Positions 1 to 9,385 of a stretch of DNA of 41,401 nucleotides are shown here, one piece after another. Each line of letters begins with the position of its first letter. Position 1 is the first letter of the stretch. The stretch is from an uncultured Gammaproteobacteria bacterium (GTDB lineage: Bacteria; Pseudomonadota; Gammaproteobacteria; GCA-2729495): assembly GCA_947258805.1 (NCBI GenBank), contig CAMYJV010000007.1, positions 1 through 41,401 on the forward strand, in the 5' to 3' direction. The translations under genes and the position numbers were made by a program. The notes under the pieces were generated by a model. The model saw nothing but the letters and a program-made list of their open reading frames with translations. It was not told where the DNA came from and did not search any database.

Positions 1-96
1 CTGCCGCCAGGCCGGGCGGCGTCGCTGGCGGCGCGAATCACCGGGGCGAGGCGCGCCGACGCGTATCGCCTGGCCAGCTTGTCCGACCCGGGCTGA
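1..96 (+). CDS. rsmI: RsmI 16S rRNA 2'-O-methyltransferase, C-terminal end (partial)
   Basis: Frame 1 is open from the first base and ends at TGA 94-96, encoding 31 residues. The peptide (LPPGRAASLAARITG, then ARRADAYRLA) matches the C-terminal tail of RsmI, where a leucine-proline start, an LAAxITG helix and a basic-x-x-x-YxLA end are usual. RsmI methylates the ribose of C1402 in 16S rRNA using SAM. The catalytic part lies outside the window. An rsmI-rnpB-mraZ order is common in gammaproteobacteria and supports the call. The fragment is short, so the assignment rests on the tail motif plus synteny. Confidence 0.7.
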   Translation: MPPGRAASLAARITGARRADAYRLASLSDPG

Positions 97-114
97 TGGC
101 CTAAGGTGCCCAAC

Positions 115-470
115 GGAGTCGGCCAGGCAGCCGCTCGGCCTGGTGCCGGGAGGAAAGTCCGGGCTCCAGCGTGACAGGGTGCCAGGTAACGCCTGGGGGG
201 CGCGAGCCCACGGAAAGTGCCACAGAAAATATACCGCCGGCCTCGGCCGGTAAGGGTGAAATGGTGCGGTAAGAGCGCACCGCGCGGGTGGTAACACGCC
301 GCGGCACGGCAAACCCCACCCGGAGCAAGACCAAATAGGGGAGCAGTGCGGGCTAAGGTCTGCACACCGGCGTCCGCCCGGGCTCCCGGGTAGGTCGCAC
401 GAGGCCGCCGGTGACGGCGGTCCCAGATGAATGGTTGCCCTCGACAGAACCCGGCTTATCGGCCGACTCC
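115..470 (+). ncRNA. rnpB: RNase P RNA, bacterial class A
   Basis: The catalytic RNA of RNase P, which matures the 5' ends of tRNAs. The ends are set by helix P1: GGAGTCGGCC (115-124) is the exact reverse complement of GGCCGACTCC (461-470), followed by TTTT. Hallmark conserved stretches are present: GAGGAAAGTCCGGGC near 149-163, GGTAAGAGCGCACCGCG near 269-285, GAGCAAGACCAAATAGGGG near 322-340, and the 3' conserved core ACAGAACCCGGCTTATCGG at 444-462. The length of about 356 nt fits class A. The T run right after P1 may be part of the terminator. Any reading frame across this interval is fortuitous. Confidence 0.97.
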
Positions 471-669
471 TTTTCCCTCGCGCGCAAAGCCGTCGCGAGC
501 CCGATCCGGGCGCCGCGCCGGAGCAGGTCTGCTCACCAGTTCAAGCTGCTGTCAGCTATCCCTGTTAACCCCCTGATTTATGTCAAAACGACCCGCTGAG
601 AATGCCCACTCAGGGCCGCGGAGCACGCGCTAAGTCGCTGTCAGGCAAGCATTAAATGGGATTTTGCCG

Positions 670-698
670 TTGACGCACCCCCATAGCCTCCCTATAGT
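670..698 (+). promoter_or_regulatory. Pmra sigma70 promoter of the dcw cluster
   Basis: TTGACG (670-675) and TATAGT (693-698) are separated by exactly 17 nt, a near-consensus sigma70 promoter. Transcription would start near 705, about 45 nt before mraZ. This is the position of the main mra promoter that feeds the dcw cluster in other gammaproteobacteria. Confidence 0.85.
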
Positions 699-707
699 GT
701 CGAGAAG

Positions 708-731
708 TGGAATTTTGTGGGAGGAAATGGG
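708..731 (+). promoter_or_regulatory. MraZ operator: 10-bp-phased TGGR repeats
   Basis: TGGA at 708, TGGG at 718 and TGGG at 728 recur every 10 bp just after the predicted start of Pmra. A weaker TGG follows at 737. MraZ is known to bind direct TGGG repeats spaced by one helical turn upstream of its own gene. The position would allow MraZ to repress its operon by blocking promoter clearance. The regulatory effect is inferred from the family. Confidence 0.75.
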
Positions 732-750
732 CAGTTTGGTCCATTAGGGG

Positions 751-1206
751 ATGTTTCGCGGTGCCACCAAAGTCACCCTCGATGCCAAGGGAAGAATGGC
801 TATCCCGATGCGTCATCGGGAGCGCCTGGCCGCCCGTGGCGACGGGCAGGTCGTTTGCACCGTGGACCCCGACTACTGCCTGTTGCTTTATCCACTCCCG
901 GACTGGGAAGAAATTGAGCGAAAAATCATGCGCTTGCCAAGCTTCCAGCCCAAGGCGCGGCGGCTGCAGCGCCTGATGGTGGGCTACGCCACGGAGATCG
1001 AGATTGATGCCAACGGGCGCGTGCTGGTGCCGCGGGAGCTGCGGGAATTCGCGGGCCTGGAGAAGCAGGCGATCCTGATCGGGCAAGGCGGCAAGTTGGA
1101 ATTGTGGGATGAGGCGCGCTGGAGCAGCCGGCGGGATGAGTGGCTGGCGGAGACGGGCGATGACGGCCTGGGGCTGCCGGCGGATCTCGAATCGCTGACG
1201 ATCTAG
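751..1206 (+). CDS. mraZ: Transcriptional regulator MraZ
   Basis: A 151-residue AbrB-like DNA-binding protein, first gene of the dcw cluster and its autoregulator. It starts MFRGATKVTLDAKGR, the family signature. The two tandem SpoVT/AbrB half-domains can be seen as DAKGRMAIP (about residues 11-19) and DANGRVLVP (about 88-96). The FELWDE-like motif near the C-terminus reads LELWDE. Length matches the family (about 150). The start codon is ATG 751. An AGGGG abuts it directly, so the ribosome-binding site is not well spaced, but the N-terminal match fixes the start. It ends with TAG, a point relevant to the clpB lesion. Phased TGGG repeats lie 20-45 nt upstream. Confidence 0.96.
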   Translation: MFRGATKVTLDAKGRMAIPMRHRERLAARGDGQVVCTVDPDYCLLLYPLPDWEEIERKIMRLPSFQPKARRLQRLMVGYATEIEIDANGRVLVPRELREFAGLEKQAILIGQGGKLELWDEARWSSRRDEWLAETGDDGLGLPADLESLTI

Positions 1207-1257
1207 TCGCTGGGCAAAGGCTATGACGCAACCTCGCGCCGATCGAGGGGTGCTGGA

Positions 1258-2178
1258 GTGGGGCAGCATGTTCCCGTACTGCGGGACCGGGTTCTGGAGC
1301 AACTGGCGATTCGCGCCGATGGCGCGTATCTCGACTGCACCTTTGGGCGCGGCGGCCACAGCCGCGCGATCCTGGCGCAGCTCGGTCCCCGGGGACATCT
1401 CTGCGCACTGGACCGGGACCCTGCGGCAGTGGCGGCGGGCCAGCAACTGGCGGCGGAGGATGCGCGGCTGGTCATGGGCCACGGACGTTTCAGTGAGCTC
1501 GAAGTGTGGCGAGAACGTTGGGGCATCGATGCATTCCACGGAATTTTGCTGGACCTGGGCGTGTCGTCGCCACAGCTCGACGATGCCGGCCGGGGATTCA
1601 GTTTTGCCAATGACGGACCGCTGGACATGCGCATGGACCCGACGCGCGGAATCAGCGCCGCCGACTGGTTGAACTCGGTGGCGGAAAAAGACCTTGCCCG
1701 GGTGTTGCGGCGACTGGGCGAAGAGCCGGCCGCTGGCCGGATCGCGCGGGCAATCGGTCGGTGTCGCCAGGAGACAAGAATTAACACCACAGGGGAATTG
1801 GCTGCAGTGATCGAGAGCGTCATGCCGCGACGGCCGGGTAGCAAGCATCCGGCAACCCGCAGTTTTCAGGCGATCCGGATGCACGTGAATGAAGAGCTGC
1901 AGGAACTCGACGCCGGCTTGCCGCAGGCCCTGGACAGCCTGGCGACGGGCGGGCGTCTGTGCGTCATCAGCTTCCATTCCCTGGAAGACCGCCGGGTAAA
2001 GCGCTTTCTCCGCGATCACTCGCGCATCGACCCGGCCCTCGCGCGCTTGCCGGTGGTGCCGGAATCCGCGCGCCCGACGCTGCGCTTGCCGACCCGCGCC
2101 ATTCGAGCATCCGCTGCTGAAGTCGCCGCGAATCCGCGTGCCCGCAGCGCCACGCTCCGCGTCGGTGAACGGCTGTGA
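1258..2178 (+). CDS. rsmH: 16S rRNA (cytosine(1402)-N(4))-methyltransferase RsmH
   Basis: A 306-residue SAM-dependent methyltransferase (formerly MraW) that modifies N4 of C1402 in 16S rRNA. RsmI methylates the same nucleotide, and its gene end lies at the left edge. Visible motifs: HVPVLRD at the N-terminus, the SAM-binding DCTFGRGGHS (about residues 26-35), GILLDLGVSSPQLDD, the GPLDMRMD signature, HPATRSFQAIRMHVN and ISFHSLEDR. The end carries NPRARSATLRVGER. GTG 1258 is the only suitable start after the in-frame mraZ stop. The last four bases (GTGA) overlap the ftsL start, implying translational coupling. Confidence 0.96.
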   Translation: MGQHVPVLRDRVLEQLAIRADGAYLDCTFGRGGHSRAILAQLGPRGHLCALDRDPAAVAAGQQLAAEDARLVMGHGRFSELEVWRERWGIDAFHGILLDLGVSSPQLDDAGRGFSFANDGPLDMRMDPTRGISAADWLNSVAEKDLARVLRRLGEEPAAGRIARAIGRCRQETRINTTGELAAVIESVMPRRPGSKHPATRSFQAIRMHVNEELQELDAGLPQALDSLATGGRLCVISFHSLEDRRVKRFLRDHSRIDPALARLPVVPESARPTLRLPTRAIRASAAEVAANPRARSATLRVGERL

Positions 2179-2453
2179 ATCGGCGGCGCAACATCAAGCG
2201 GCTGGCGGAGCTGGCACTCGGCCTGGCCGTCGTCGCTTCTGCGGTGGCGACGGTCTACACCAAGCACGAGTCCCGGAAGCTCTATGCCGAACTGCAGGTG
2301 CTGCAGCGCGAACGTGACCGGCTGGAAATGGAGTGGGGCCAGCTGCAGATCGAACAAAGCACCTGGTCCACGCACGCGCGGGTCGAGCGGATGGCTCGCG
2401 AGGAAATTGGTATGGGCGAACCGCGCCCCGAACAGCTGCGGATGCTGCCCTGA
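2175..2453 (+). CDS. ftsL: Cell division protein FtsL
   Basis: A small bitopic inner-membrane divisome protein of 92 residues that forms the FtsQLB complex and helps activate FtsWI. It has a short basic cytoplasmic tail (MNRRRNIKR), one membrane segment of about 20 residues (about 11-29), and a periplasmic coiled coil rich in Leu, Glu and Arg (about 33-65). The C-terminus has the ARVERMAREEIGM pattern typical of FtsL. The start is GTG 2175, overlapping the rsmH stop by 4 nt. The stop overlaps the ftsI start by one base (TGATG). Sequence conservation of FtsL is low, but architecture and position make the call firm. Confidence 0.92.
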   Translation: MNRRRNIKRLAELALGLAVVASAVATVYTKHESRKLYAELQVLQRERDRLEMEWGQLQIEQSTWSTHARVERMAREEIGMGEPRPEQLRMLP

Positions 2454-4180
2454 TGGCGCGCAAGGTTTCGGCGGCAAGCAAGCGGCTCACGTCATTCCAG
2501 TTGCGTACGCACTTTGTCGCTGCGTGCATGGCCCTGGCGGCCCTGGTGCTGCTCGGTCGCGCGGTACACCTGCAGGTCTTCAACAAAGACTTCCTGAATG
2601 AACAGGCGGCGGCGCGGCATCTGCGCGTGGCGCAGATTGCTGCGCACCGGGGCACCGTGACCGATCGCAACGGCCAGGCCCTGGCCGTGAGCACCCCGGT
2701 GGACAGCATCTGGGTCGACCCGCAGGAGATGCTGCGCGTACCCGAGCGGATCCCCGAGCTCGCCGCGGCCCTCGAAGATAATCCCGGGGGCCTGGCTCGG
2801 CGGCTAACCCGCAACGGCGACAAGCGCTTTTTGTACCTGCGCCGGCATATGAATCCGTCGGCGGCAGAGCAGATCCTGGCCCTGGATCTGCCGGGAGTGG
2901 ACCGGCTTCGCGAGTACCGCCGCTACTACCCGGCTGGTGAAGTGACCGGCCACCTGGTGGGCTTTACCGACGTCGACGATGCCGGCCAGGAAGGACTGGA
3001 GCTGGCCTACGATCACTGGCTAGTCGGGCGGCCGGGCAGCCGCAAGGTGCTGAAAGACCGCCTCGGTCGGGTCGTCGAGGACGTCGAGGCCATCGAGCCC
3101 GCAAATCCCGGCAGGGCACTGGCCTCGTCCATCGACCTGCGCATTCAGTATCTCGCCTACCGCGCGTTGAAGGGCTCGGTGCAGCAGCACCAGGCGTCGT
3201 CAGGTTCTGTCGTGGTGATGGACGTGCGTACGGGTGAAGTCCTCGCGATGGTCAATCAGCCGGCCTACAACCCGAACGATCGCAACCAGCGCGACGCAGC
3301 GCGCTATCGCAATCGCGCCATCACCGACATTCTCGAGCCAGGTTCGGCGCTGAAACCGCTGGTGCTGGCGGCGGCGCTGGAGAGCGGCCAGTACGGGCCC
3401 GATAGCGTCGTGGACACCGCGCCGGGTTTTATCCAGGTTGGCGCGAAACTTATCGAAGACACGAGTAACCACGGACGCATCGATCTGGCCACGCTGCTCG
3501 CGCGCTCCAGCAACGTGGGTGCAACCAAGGTGGCCATGTCCCTGGAGCCCGAACAGCTCTACGACGTGTTGACACGTTTCGGCCTCGGTCGCCCGAGCGC
3601 CAGTGGTTTCCCCGGCGAGGCGGGTGGCCTGTTGAGCCACTATTCCAACTGGCGTCCGATCAGCCAGGCCACGCTGGCCTATGGGTACGGGCTGTCCATG
3701 ACGCCCCTGCAGATGGCCCAGGCCTACGCCATCCTGGCGGCCGGGGGCCTGCAACGGCCCGTATCGCTGATCCGGGTGGACGAGCCGCCGATACCGCGAC
3801 GGGTGATTCGCGAAGACGTTGCGGAGCAAGTCCTGGCAATGCTGGAAACTGCGGTGGGCCCCGGTGGCACGGGTGCAGCTTCCAACATCGCTAATTACAG
3901 CGTCGCCGGCAAGACCGGCACCGCACGCAAGATCGCGCCGGGCGGCTACGCAGAAAATCGATTCGTGGCGGTCTTCGCCGGGCTCGCGCCGGCCAGCGCA
4001 CCGCGACTGGCCACGGTCGTCGTCGTCGATGATCCGCGCGCCGGCGACTATTACGGCGGCACGGTGGCGGCGCCGGTGTTTTCCGAAGTCATGGAGGGCG
4101 CGCTGCGAATTCTCGCAGTGGCGCCGGACGACTTCATCAGCGGTGACACCCGCACCACGCTGACGGCCAGGGCGCAATGA
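2453..4180 (+). CDS. ftsI: Septal peptidoglycan transpeptidase FtsI (PBP3)
   Basis: A 575-residue class B penicillin-binding protein that crosslinks septal peptidoglycan together with FtsW. There is a basic cytoplasmic tail and one membrane segment (about 25-42). A PBP dimerisation domain follows, with the AHRGTVTDRNG motif. The transpeptidase domain holds all three active-site motifs: SALK (Ser298, nucleophile), SSN (352-354) and KTGT (from Lys487). The reading frame extends upstream through ftsL, but ATG 2453 overlaps the ftsL stop and gives the expected MARK-type N-terminus. It ends in an ATGA overlap with murE. No damage is seen. Confidence 0.96.
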   Translation: MARKVSAASKRLTSFQLRTHFVAACMALAALVLLGRAVHLQVFNKDFLNEQAAARHLRVAQIAAHRGTVTDRNGQALAVSTPVDSIWVDPQEMLRVPERIPELAAALEDNPGGLARRLTRNGDKRFLYLRRHMNPSAAEQILALDLPGVDRLREYRRYYPAGEVTGHLVGFTDVDDAGQEGLELAYDHWLVGRPGSRKVLKDRLGRVVEDVEAIEPANPGRALASSIDLRIQYLAYRALKGSVQQHQASSGSVVVMDVRTGEVLAMVNQPAYNPNDRNQRDAARYRNRAITDILEPGSALKPLVLAAALESGQYGPDSVVDTAPGFIQVGAKLIEDTSNHGRIDLATLLARSSNVGATKVAMSLEPEQLYDVLTRFGLGRPSASGFPGEAGGLLSHYSNWRPISQATLAYGYGLSMTPLQMAQAYAILAAGGLQRPVSLIRVDEPPIPRRVIREDVAEQVLAMLETAVGPGGTGAASNIANYSVAGKTGTARKIAPGGYAENRFVAVFAGLAPASAPRLATVVVVDDPRAGDYYGGTVAAPVFSEVMEGALRILAVAPDDFISGDTRTTLTARAQ

Positions 4181-5676
4181 CGGGCGGCCGCGACATGTTG
4201 TTGACCGAGCTGTTCCGCGATTGCGGCGTGGACGCACCGGCTGTGCTCGTGCACGGCCTGAGCGCGAGCAGCCGGCGGCTGGCCCCGGGTTCCCTGTTTC
4301 TCGCCTGCGCCGGGCAGCGGCAACACGGTCTGAAGTATCTCGACCAGGCCCTGACGGCCGGCGCGATTGCGGTGGCCTGGGAACCTGCCGCCGGCGTGGT
4401 GGCGCCGCAGCTGCCGGCCGACATGCCAGCGCTGGAAGTACCGGGCCTGGGCCGCTTGCAGGGGCGCCTCGCCGATCGTTTTTTTGGCTCGCCGTCCAGG
4501 GACCTGCGGGTCACCGGTATCACCGGAACCAACGGCAAGACGACCGTCGCCTGGCTGGTGGTCCACGCACTGGAAAGCTGCGGGCAGGCCGCGGCGTATT
4601 CGGGAACGCTGGGCCACGGCCGCCTACCTGCGCTGGCGCCCAGTGCGTTGACTACGCCGGGCAGCATCGAACTGCATCATCGATTGCGCCAATTCGCAGA
4701 TGCCGGCGCTGAGCACGCGGTCATTGAGGTGTCGTCCCACGCTCTCGATCAGGGCCGCGTGGACGGGATGAGCTTCGCAGTTTCTGCGCTGACCAATATC
4801 AGCCGTGATCATCTCGACTATCACGGCGACATGGATCATTACACGGCGGCGAAGGCGCGGCTGTTCCTGGACTACGCCGCACCCACTGCCGTCATCAATC
4901 TCGGAGACGAACGGGCGCGCCAAATCCACGCACGCCTGCCCAAGGGCACCGATGCAATCACGGTTGCCCTGGTTGCCGGCGGTGATGCGCCACCGGCGGC
5001 GCGACTGCTGGGGCGCCTGACCGCGACGCACCGGGACGGTATCGGGCTCGGCCTCAGCGGTGATTTCGGCACCGCGCTACTCGATAGCCCCCTATGGGGT
5101 GAGTTCAATGCAGAGAACCTGGTCATGGCGGCCGGTATTCTCCTTGGCCACGGTTTGCCATTGGACAAGGCGGCCGAAGCGCTGAGCCTGGCGGCGGCGC
5201 CGCCCGGCCGAATGGAGCGCGTGTCGCGCCCTGGTTCCGGCCCGGCCGTCATCGTTGATTTCGCGCACACGCCAGACGCGCTGTCGCAGGCGCTGCGCGC
5301 CGTGCGCGCCCATAACGATGGGCAGCTGTGGTGCGTATTCGGCTGCGGGGGTGAACGCGACGCTGGCAAGCGAGCAAGCATGGGCGAGGTGGCTACGTCC
5401 CTGGCCGACCAGGTGCTGTTGACCGACGACAATCCGCGCGGCGAAGACCCCGACGCGATCATCGCGGCGATTCGCAGCGGGATGCCCGCGGACTCGCGCG
5501 TGCAGGTCATGCGCGATCGTGCCGAGGCGATTCGTTTCGCGGTGCGCACGGCTGCCAAGGACGATGCGGTACTCATTGCCGGCAAGGGTCACGAAGCGGT
5601 GCAGATCGTGGCGGGCCAGAGCCTTGTTTTTTCCGATCAGCAAACGGCGCGCGACGCCCTCGGGCAGGCGGAATGA
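4177..5676 (+). CDS. murE: UDP-MurNAc-L-Ala-D-Glu:meso-diaminopimelate ligase MurE
   Basis: A 499-residue cytoplasmic Mur ligase that adds the third amino acid to the peptidoglycan stem peptide using ATP. The three Mur ligase domains are complete. The P-loop is GTNGKTT (from Gly117). EVSSHALDQGR and NISRDHLDYH sit in the central domain. The C-terminal domain has PGRMERV, VDFAHTPDAL and GCGGERDAGKR. The DNPR motif (418-421) is the known determinant for meso-diaminopimelate rather than lysine, so the cell wall is predicted to be of the DAP type. ATGA overlaps join it to ftsI and murF. Confidence 0.96.
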   Translation: MTGGRDMLLTELFRDCGVDAPAVLVHGLSASSRRLAPGSLFLACAGQRQHGLKYLDQALTAGAIAVAWEPAAGVVAPQLPADMPALEVPGLGRLQGRLADRFFGSPSRDLRVTGITGTNGKTTVAWLVVHALESCGQAAAYSGTLGHGRLPALAPSALTTPGSIELHHRLRQFADAGAEHAVIEVSSHALDQGRVDGMSFAVSALTNISRDHLDYHGDMDHYTAAKARLFLDYAAPTAVINLGDERARQIHARLPKGTDAITVALVAGGDAPPAARLLGRLTATHRDGIGLGLSGDFGTALLDSPLWGEFNAENLVMAAGILLGHGLPLDKAAEALSLAAAPPGRMERVSRPGSGPAVIVDFAHTPDALSQALRAVRAHNDGQLWCVFGCGGERDAGKRASMGEVATSLADQVLLTDDNPRGEDPDAIIAAIRSGMPADSRVQVMRDRAEAIRFAVRTAAKDDAVLIAGKGHEAVQIVAGQSLVFSDQQTARDALGQAE

Positions 5677-7040
5677 GCATGGCGACGCTGGGTCTTGTTG
5701 CAGAGTCGGTGCACGGGGTCCTGCACGGGCCCGACCGCGGTTTCGACGCCGTCAGCAGCGATACCCGCAGCCTGCGCGCCGACGAACTGTTCGTCGCGCT
5801 GCGGGGCCCCAATTTCGACGCAGCAGATTTCATCGCCGAGGCGGAACGCATCGGCGCCGCCGGCGCGTTGGTCGAGCAGCATCTCGACAGCGGCCTCGCC
5901 CAGGTCGTGGTTGCCGACACTCGCCAGGCGCTGGCAGATTTTGCGCGCGCGTGGCGGCAGCGTTTCGACTTGCCCGTGGTTGGAATCACCGGGAGCAACG
6001 GCAAGACCACGGTCAAGGAGATGACCGCGGCAATATTTCGTGCCCACGCCGGTGACGCCAGTGAGGTATTGGCTACCCGAGGCAATCTGAACAACGACAT
6101 CGGCCTGCCGCTGACGGTGCTGGAGCTGCGCCCGTCGCACCGCGCCGCGGTGTTTGAAATGGGCGCCAGCGCGCCGGGCGAGATCGCTTACCTGGCCGCC
6201 GTCGCGCAACCGTCAGTAGGCATCGTGACGAACGCCGGTCCGGCACACCTGGAGGGTTTTGGCAGCCTGGAAGGGGTGGCTCAGGCCAAAGGCGAGCTGT
6301 TCGCATCCTTACCGGCGGATGGCACGGCGATCATCAATCGCGACGATGCATTCTTCGACGAATGGCTCGCCCGTTGCCCGGGTTGCCGCGTGCTCAGCTT
6401 CGGCCTGGGTCCCCACGCCGACGTGCGGGCTTCGGACATTCGTGGAGACGGCGCCGCGCTGGAATTTACGCTGCACTTGACCGACACGAAATTCCCGGTG
6501 CACTTGGGGTTGGCCGGGCAGCACAACGTGCGCAATGCACTGGCCGCTGCGGCCGCCGCGCTGGCAACCGGCGTTGAACGCGGCGCGGTTCAGCAGGGTC
6601 TTGCCGGGTTGGTGCACTCCGCCGGCCGCCTGCGACGCCTTGAGTCGGCAACGGGCGCGGTAATTTTTGACGACAGCTATAACGCCAACCCGGCGTCACT
6701 GCAGGCGGCCATTGAGTTTCTCGCCGGCCAGCCGGGGGAGACCTGGCTGGTGCTTGGCGACATGAAGGAACTGGGCACGGACAGTGCCCCGCTGCACCGT
6801 GAATCGGGCGCTGCGGCACGCAAGGCCGGACTGTCGCGGCTGCTGTGCGTTGGCGAAGAGAGCCGGGCGGCGGTGACCGCGTTCGGCGCCGGGGCCAGCT
6901 GGTTCGAGTCGCGCGACGCATTGGTGGCCGCTGTTGAAGCTGACCTGGGTCCGGGCGTGACGTTGCTGGTCAAGGGTTCCCGCAGCATGGGCATGGAAAC
7001 GGTAGCAGCCGCACTGGCCGCGACGGGCAGGGAGGGCTGA
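5673..7040 (+). CDS. murF: UDP-MurNAc-tripeptide:D-Ala-D-Ala ligase MurF
   Basis: A 455-residue Mur ligase that adds the D-Ala-D-Ala dipeptide, completing the cytoplasmic UDP-MurNAc-pentapeptide. The N-terminal domain has the [16 protein letters not shown] substrate-binding pattern. The P-loop is [23 protein letters not shown] and [12 protein letters not shown] are characteristic of MurF. The C-terminal domain carries [16 protein letters not shown] and LGDMKELG. It overlaps murE by ATGA and ends 2 nt before mraY. Full length, with no lesions. Confidence 0.96.
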   Translation: MSMATLGLVAESVHGVLHGPDRGFDAVSSDTRSLRADELFVALRGPNFDAADFIAEAERIGAAGALVEQHLDSGLAQVVVADTRQALADFARAWRQRFDLPVVGITGSNGKTTVKEMTAAIFRAHAGDASEVLATRGNLNNDIGLPLTVLELRPSHRAAVFEMGASAPGEIAYLAAVAQPSVGIVTNAGPAHLEGFGSLEGVAQAKGELFASLPADGTAIINRDDAFFDEWLARCPGCRVLSFGLGPHADVRASDIRGDGAALEFTLHLTDTKFPVHLGLAGQHNVRNALAAAAAALATGVERGAVQQGLAGLVHSAGRLRRLESATGAVIFDDSYNANPASLQAAIEFLAGQPGETWLVLGDMKELGTDSAPLHRESGAAARKAGLSRLLCVGEESRAAVTAFGAGASWFESRDALVAAVEADLGPGVTLLVKGSRSMGMETVAAALAATGREG

Positions 7041-7042
7041 CG

Positions 7043-8125
7043 GTGCTGGCCTGGCTATTTGACTACCTGACCCGCTTCGTCAGCGGTTTCAACGTTTTCA
7101 ACTACATCACCACGCGGGCCATCATGGGCGCGCTGACGGCGCTGGTTATTTCCCTGGTCTTTGGTCCAGTGATGATTCGCCGCCTGCATGTGCGCCAGAT
7201 TGGCGAGACCGTGCGCCAGGACGGCCCCGACACGCACCTGTTGAAAGCGGGCACGCCCACCATGGGCGGTGCGCTAATCCTGGTCGCGATTGTTGCCAGC
7301 ACGTTGTTGTGGGCGGACCTGAGCAATCGGTACGTGTGGGTCGTGGTGGGTGTAACCGTAGCCTTTGGCCTGATTGGTTTCGTCGACGACTACCGCAAGC
7401 TGATCCTGCAGGACCCGAAGGGACTGGCCCCCGCCGCGAAGTATTTCTGGCAATCCCTGGTGGCCGTCATCGTTGCCGTGGCCCTGTATCAGCTCGCCGA
7501 AAAGCCGTATGAGACGGCGCTGCTCGTGCCATACCTGAAAGACGTCATGGTGCCCCTGGGCATCCTGTTCGTGCCTTTTGCCTACCTGGTGATCGTCGGC
7601 ACCAGCAACGCGGTCAATCTCACGGACGGTCTCGACGGCCTGGCCATCATGCCCACGGTGCTGGTGGGTGGAGCGTTGGGCGTATTCGGCTACGCCGCCG
7701 GCAACGCAATCTTTTCCGAGTACCTCGGTATTCCGTACATCGCCGGGGCCGGCGAAATGATGGTGTTCTGCACGTCGCTGGCCGGTGCCGGCCTGGGCTT
7801 CCTGTGGTTCAACACCTATCCGGCGCAGGTATTCATGGGCGACATCGGGGCGCTGGCCCTCGGCGCGGCCCTGGGCACCGTTGCTGTCGTGGTGCGCCAG
7901 GAACTGGTGCTGGCAATCATGGGTGGTTTATTCGTAATCGAGACCCTGTCCGTCATCATCCAGGTCGCCTCTTTCAAACTGACGGGCCGGCGCGTATTCC
8001 GCATGGCGCCGCTGCACCACCACTACGAACTCAAGGGCTGGGCCGAGCCGAAGGTCATCGTGCGCTTCTGGATCATTACCGTGATTCTCGTGCTGGTCGG
8101 CCTGTCGAGCCTGAAGATTCGGTGA
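7043..8125 (+). CDS. mraY: Phospho-N-acetylmuramoyl-pentapeptide transferase MraY
   Basis: A 360-residue polytopic inner-membrane enzyme that transfers phospho-MurNAc-pentapeptide from UDP to undecaprenyl phosphate, making lipid I. About ten hydrophobic segments can be seen. Key motifs: GTPTMGG in the N-terminal third, FVDDYRK with the catalytic Asp pair, [21 protein letters not shown], and the histidine-rich APLHHHYE. The start is GTG 7043, two bases after the murF stop. The TGA stop overlaps the murD ATG by one base. Confidence 0.96.
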   Translation: MLAWLFDYLTRFVSGFNVFNYITTRAIMGALTALVISLVFGPVMIRRLHVRQIGETVRQDGPDTHLLKAGTPTMGGALILVAIVASTLLWADLSNRYVWVVVGVTVAFGLIGFVDDYRKLILQDPKGLAPAAKYFWQSLVAVIVAVALYQLAEKPYETALLVPYLKDVMVPLGILFVPFAYLVIVGTSNAVNLTDGLDGLAIMPTVLVGGALGVFGYAAGNAIFSEYLGIPYIAGAGEMMVFCTSLAGAGLGFLWFNTYPAQVFMGDIGALALGAALGTVAVVVRQELVLAIMGGLFVIETLSVIIQVASFKLTGRRVFRMAPLHHHYELKGWAEPKVIVRFWIITVILVLVGLSSLKIR

Positions 8126-9385
8126 TGCGAGGGATGGCACTGGCAATGGGCGAGCAGGGAATCCACGGACAGTGTCGGGTCATGGTGCTGGGCATGGGCG
8201 CAACAGGCGCGTCCGTGGCCCGCTACCTGGCCGCGCGCGGCGACACCGCGGTGTTTTGCGATACCCGCAGCGCGGCGCCGGGTCGCGGTGCCATCGCCGC
8301 GGCAATGCCCGACGCGCAGTTGTATGCGGGCCCCGAGCTGCCGAGCTTAGCGCACACCGTGGAACAGGTAGTGGTGTCGCCGGGCGTGCCGCTGGACCTG
8401 CCGCCGCTGGTCAAGGCCCGCGAGCGTGGCCTGGAGATTTGCAGCGACATCGACCTGTTCATGGGCGAGTGCCGGGCGCCGGTCATTGCCGTGACCGGTT
8501 CGAACGGCAAGAGCACCGTGACCGCGATGACCGCCGCAGCGCTCGCGGGCGCCGGCTGGCACGCGCCGGCCGGCGGCAACCTGGGGACGCCGGCGCTGGA
8601 TCTGCTCGACGCGACTGCCGACGCCTACGTGCTGGAACTTTCGAGCTTCCAGCTCGAGCGGAGCCAGCCGCTGGCCGCCGCCGCCGCCGTGGTGCTGAAC
8701 CTGTCGCCCGATCATCTCGATACCCACGGTGGTTTCGACGCGTATATGCGCGCGAAGGCGCGCATATACCTGGCCTGCCGGCATGCTGTGGTGAACCGCG
8801 ACGAGCCCCGACTTGCGGCGTTGCCCGGCCGGAACACAGCGGTGTCGGGGTTCACCCTGTTCGCCCCCGAGTCAGGCGATTTTGCTGGCGGCCCTCGCAT
8901 TGGGCGCCGCGCTGGGTGCCGATCCGCAGTCCATGATCGCGGGCATCCGCGATTTTCCCGGTCTGCCGCATCGCATGCAGTGCGTGCACCGCGCCAGCGG
9001 CGTGACGTGGATCGACGATTCAAAAGCCACCAACGTCGGCGCCGCCGTGACCAGCATCAACGGCGTGCAGGGGCCGCTGGTGCTCATCGCCGGCGGCGAC
9101 GCGAAGGGCGGTGATTTTGCAGCACTGACCGCCGCGCTGCGCGGCCGCCAGTGCACGGCCGTGCTGCTGGGCCAGGACCGTGAGCGTCTCGCCAGCGCCC
9201 TCCGCGACGTTTGCGAGCTTTTCCTGGTGGCGGACATGGCGGAAGCGGTCACGGTCGCTGGTGCGCTGGCGAAGCCCGGGGCCACCGTGCTCCTGGCCCC
9301 GGCCTGCAGCAGCCTCGACATGTATGCCGACTACGCAGCACGTGGCGACGCTTTCCGCGCGGCAGCCAGGGCGCAGGTTTCATGA
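8125..9385 (+). pseudogene. murD: murD (UDP-MurNAc-L-Ala:D-Glu ligase), frameshifted with internal deletion
   Basis: MurD adds D-glutamate to UDP-MurNAc-L-Ala. The 5' part, in frame from ATG 8125, is normal MurD: VLGMGATG, the P-loop GSNGKST, ELSSFQLE and NLSPDHLDTH, reaching about FAPESGDF at 8878. The 3' part reads in another frame from about 8873-8885 ([13 protein letters not shown]) and carries FPGLPHRM, WIDDSKATN, IAGGDAKGGDF and LLAPACSSLDMY, ending at TGA 9383-9385. Between them the usual stretch including the SGxHNxxNxLAA motif is missing, roughly 35-40 codons by comparison with remembered E. coli MurD. The one-base overlap with mraY and the ATGA overlap with ftsW are intact. As written the gene cannot give a working enzyme; an assembly collapse is as likely as a real deletion. 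Confidence 0.88.

Noticed and set aside
727..747. Six-codon leader frame (ATG 727 to TAG) in front of mraZ with GGAGG upstream
   Set aside because: Spacing from GGAGG to this ATG is only about 2 nt, and the sequence is already explained by MraZ repeats. Probably chance.
652..2019. Long open frame opposite mraZ/rsmH on the - strand
   Set aside because: Shadow of GC-rich coding sequence; composition is Arg/Gln/His-rich and no family motif appears. The same holds for other long antisense frames, e.g. opposite ftsI, secA and clpB.
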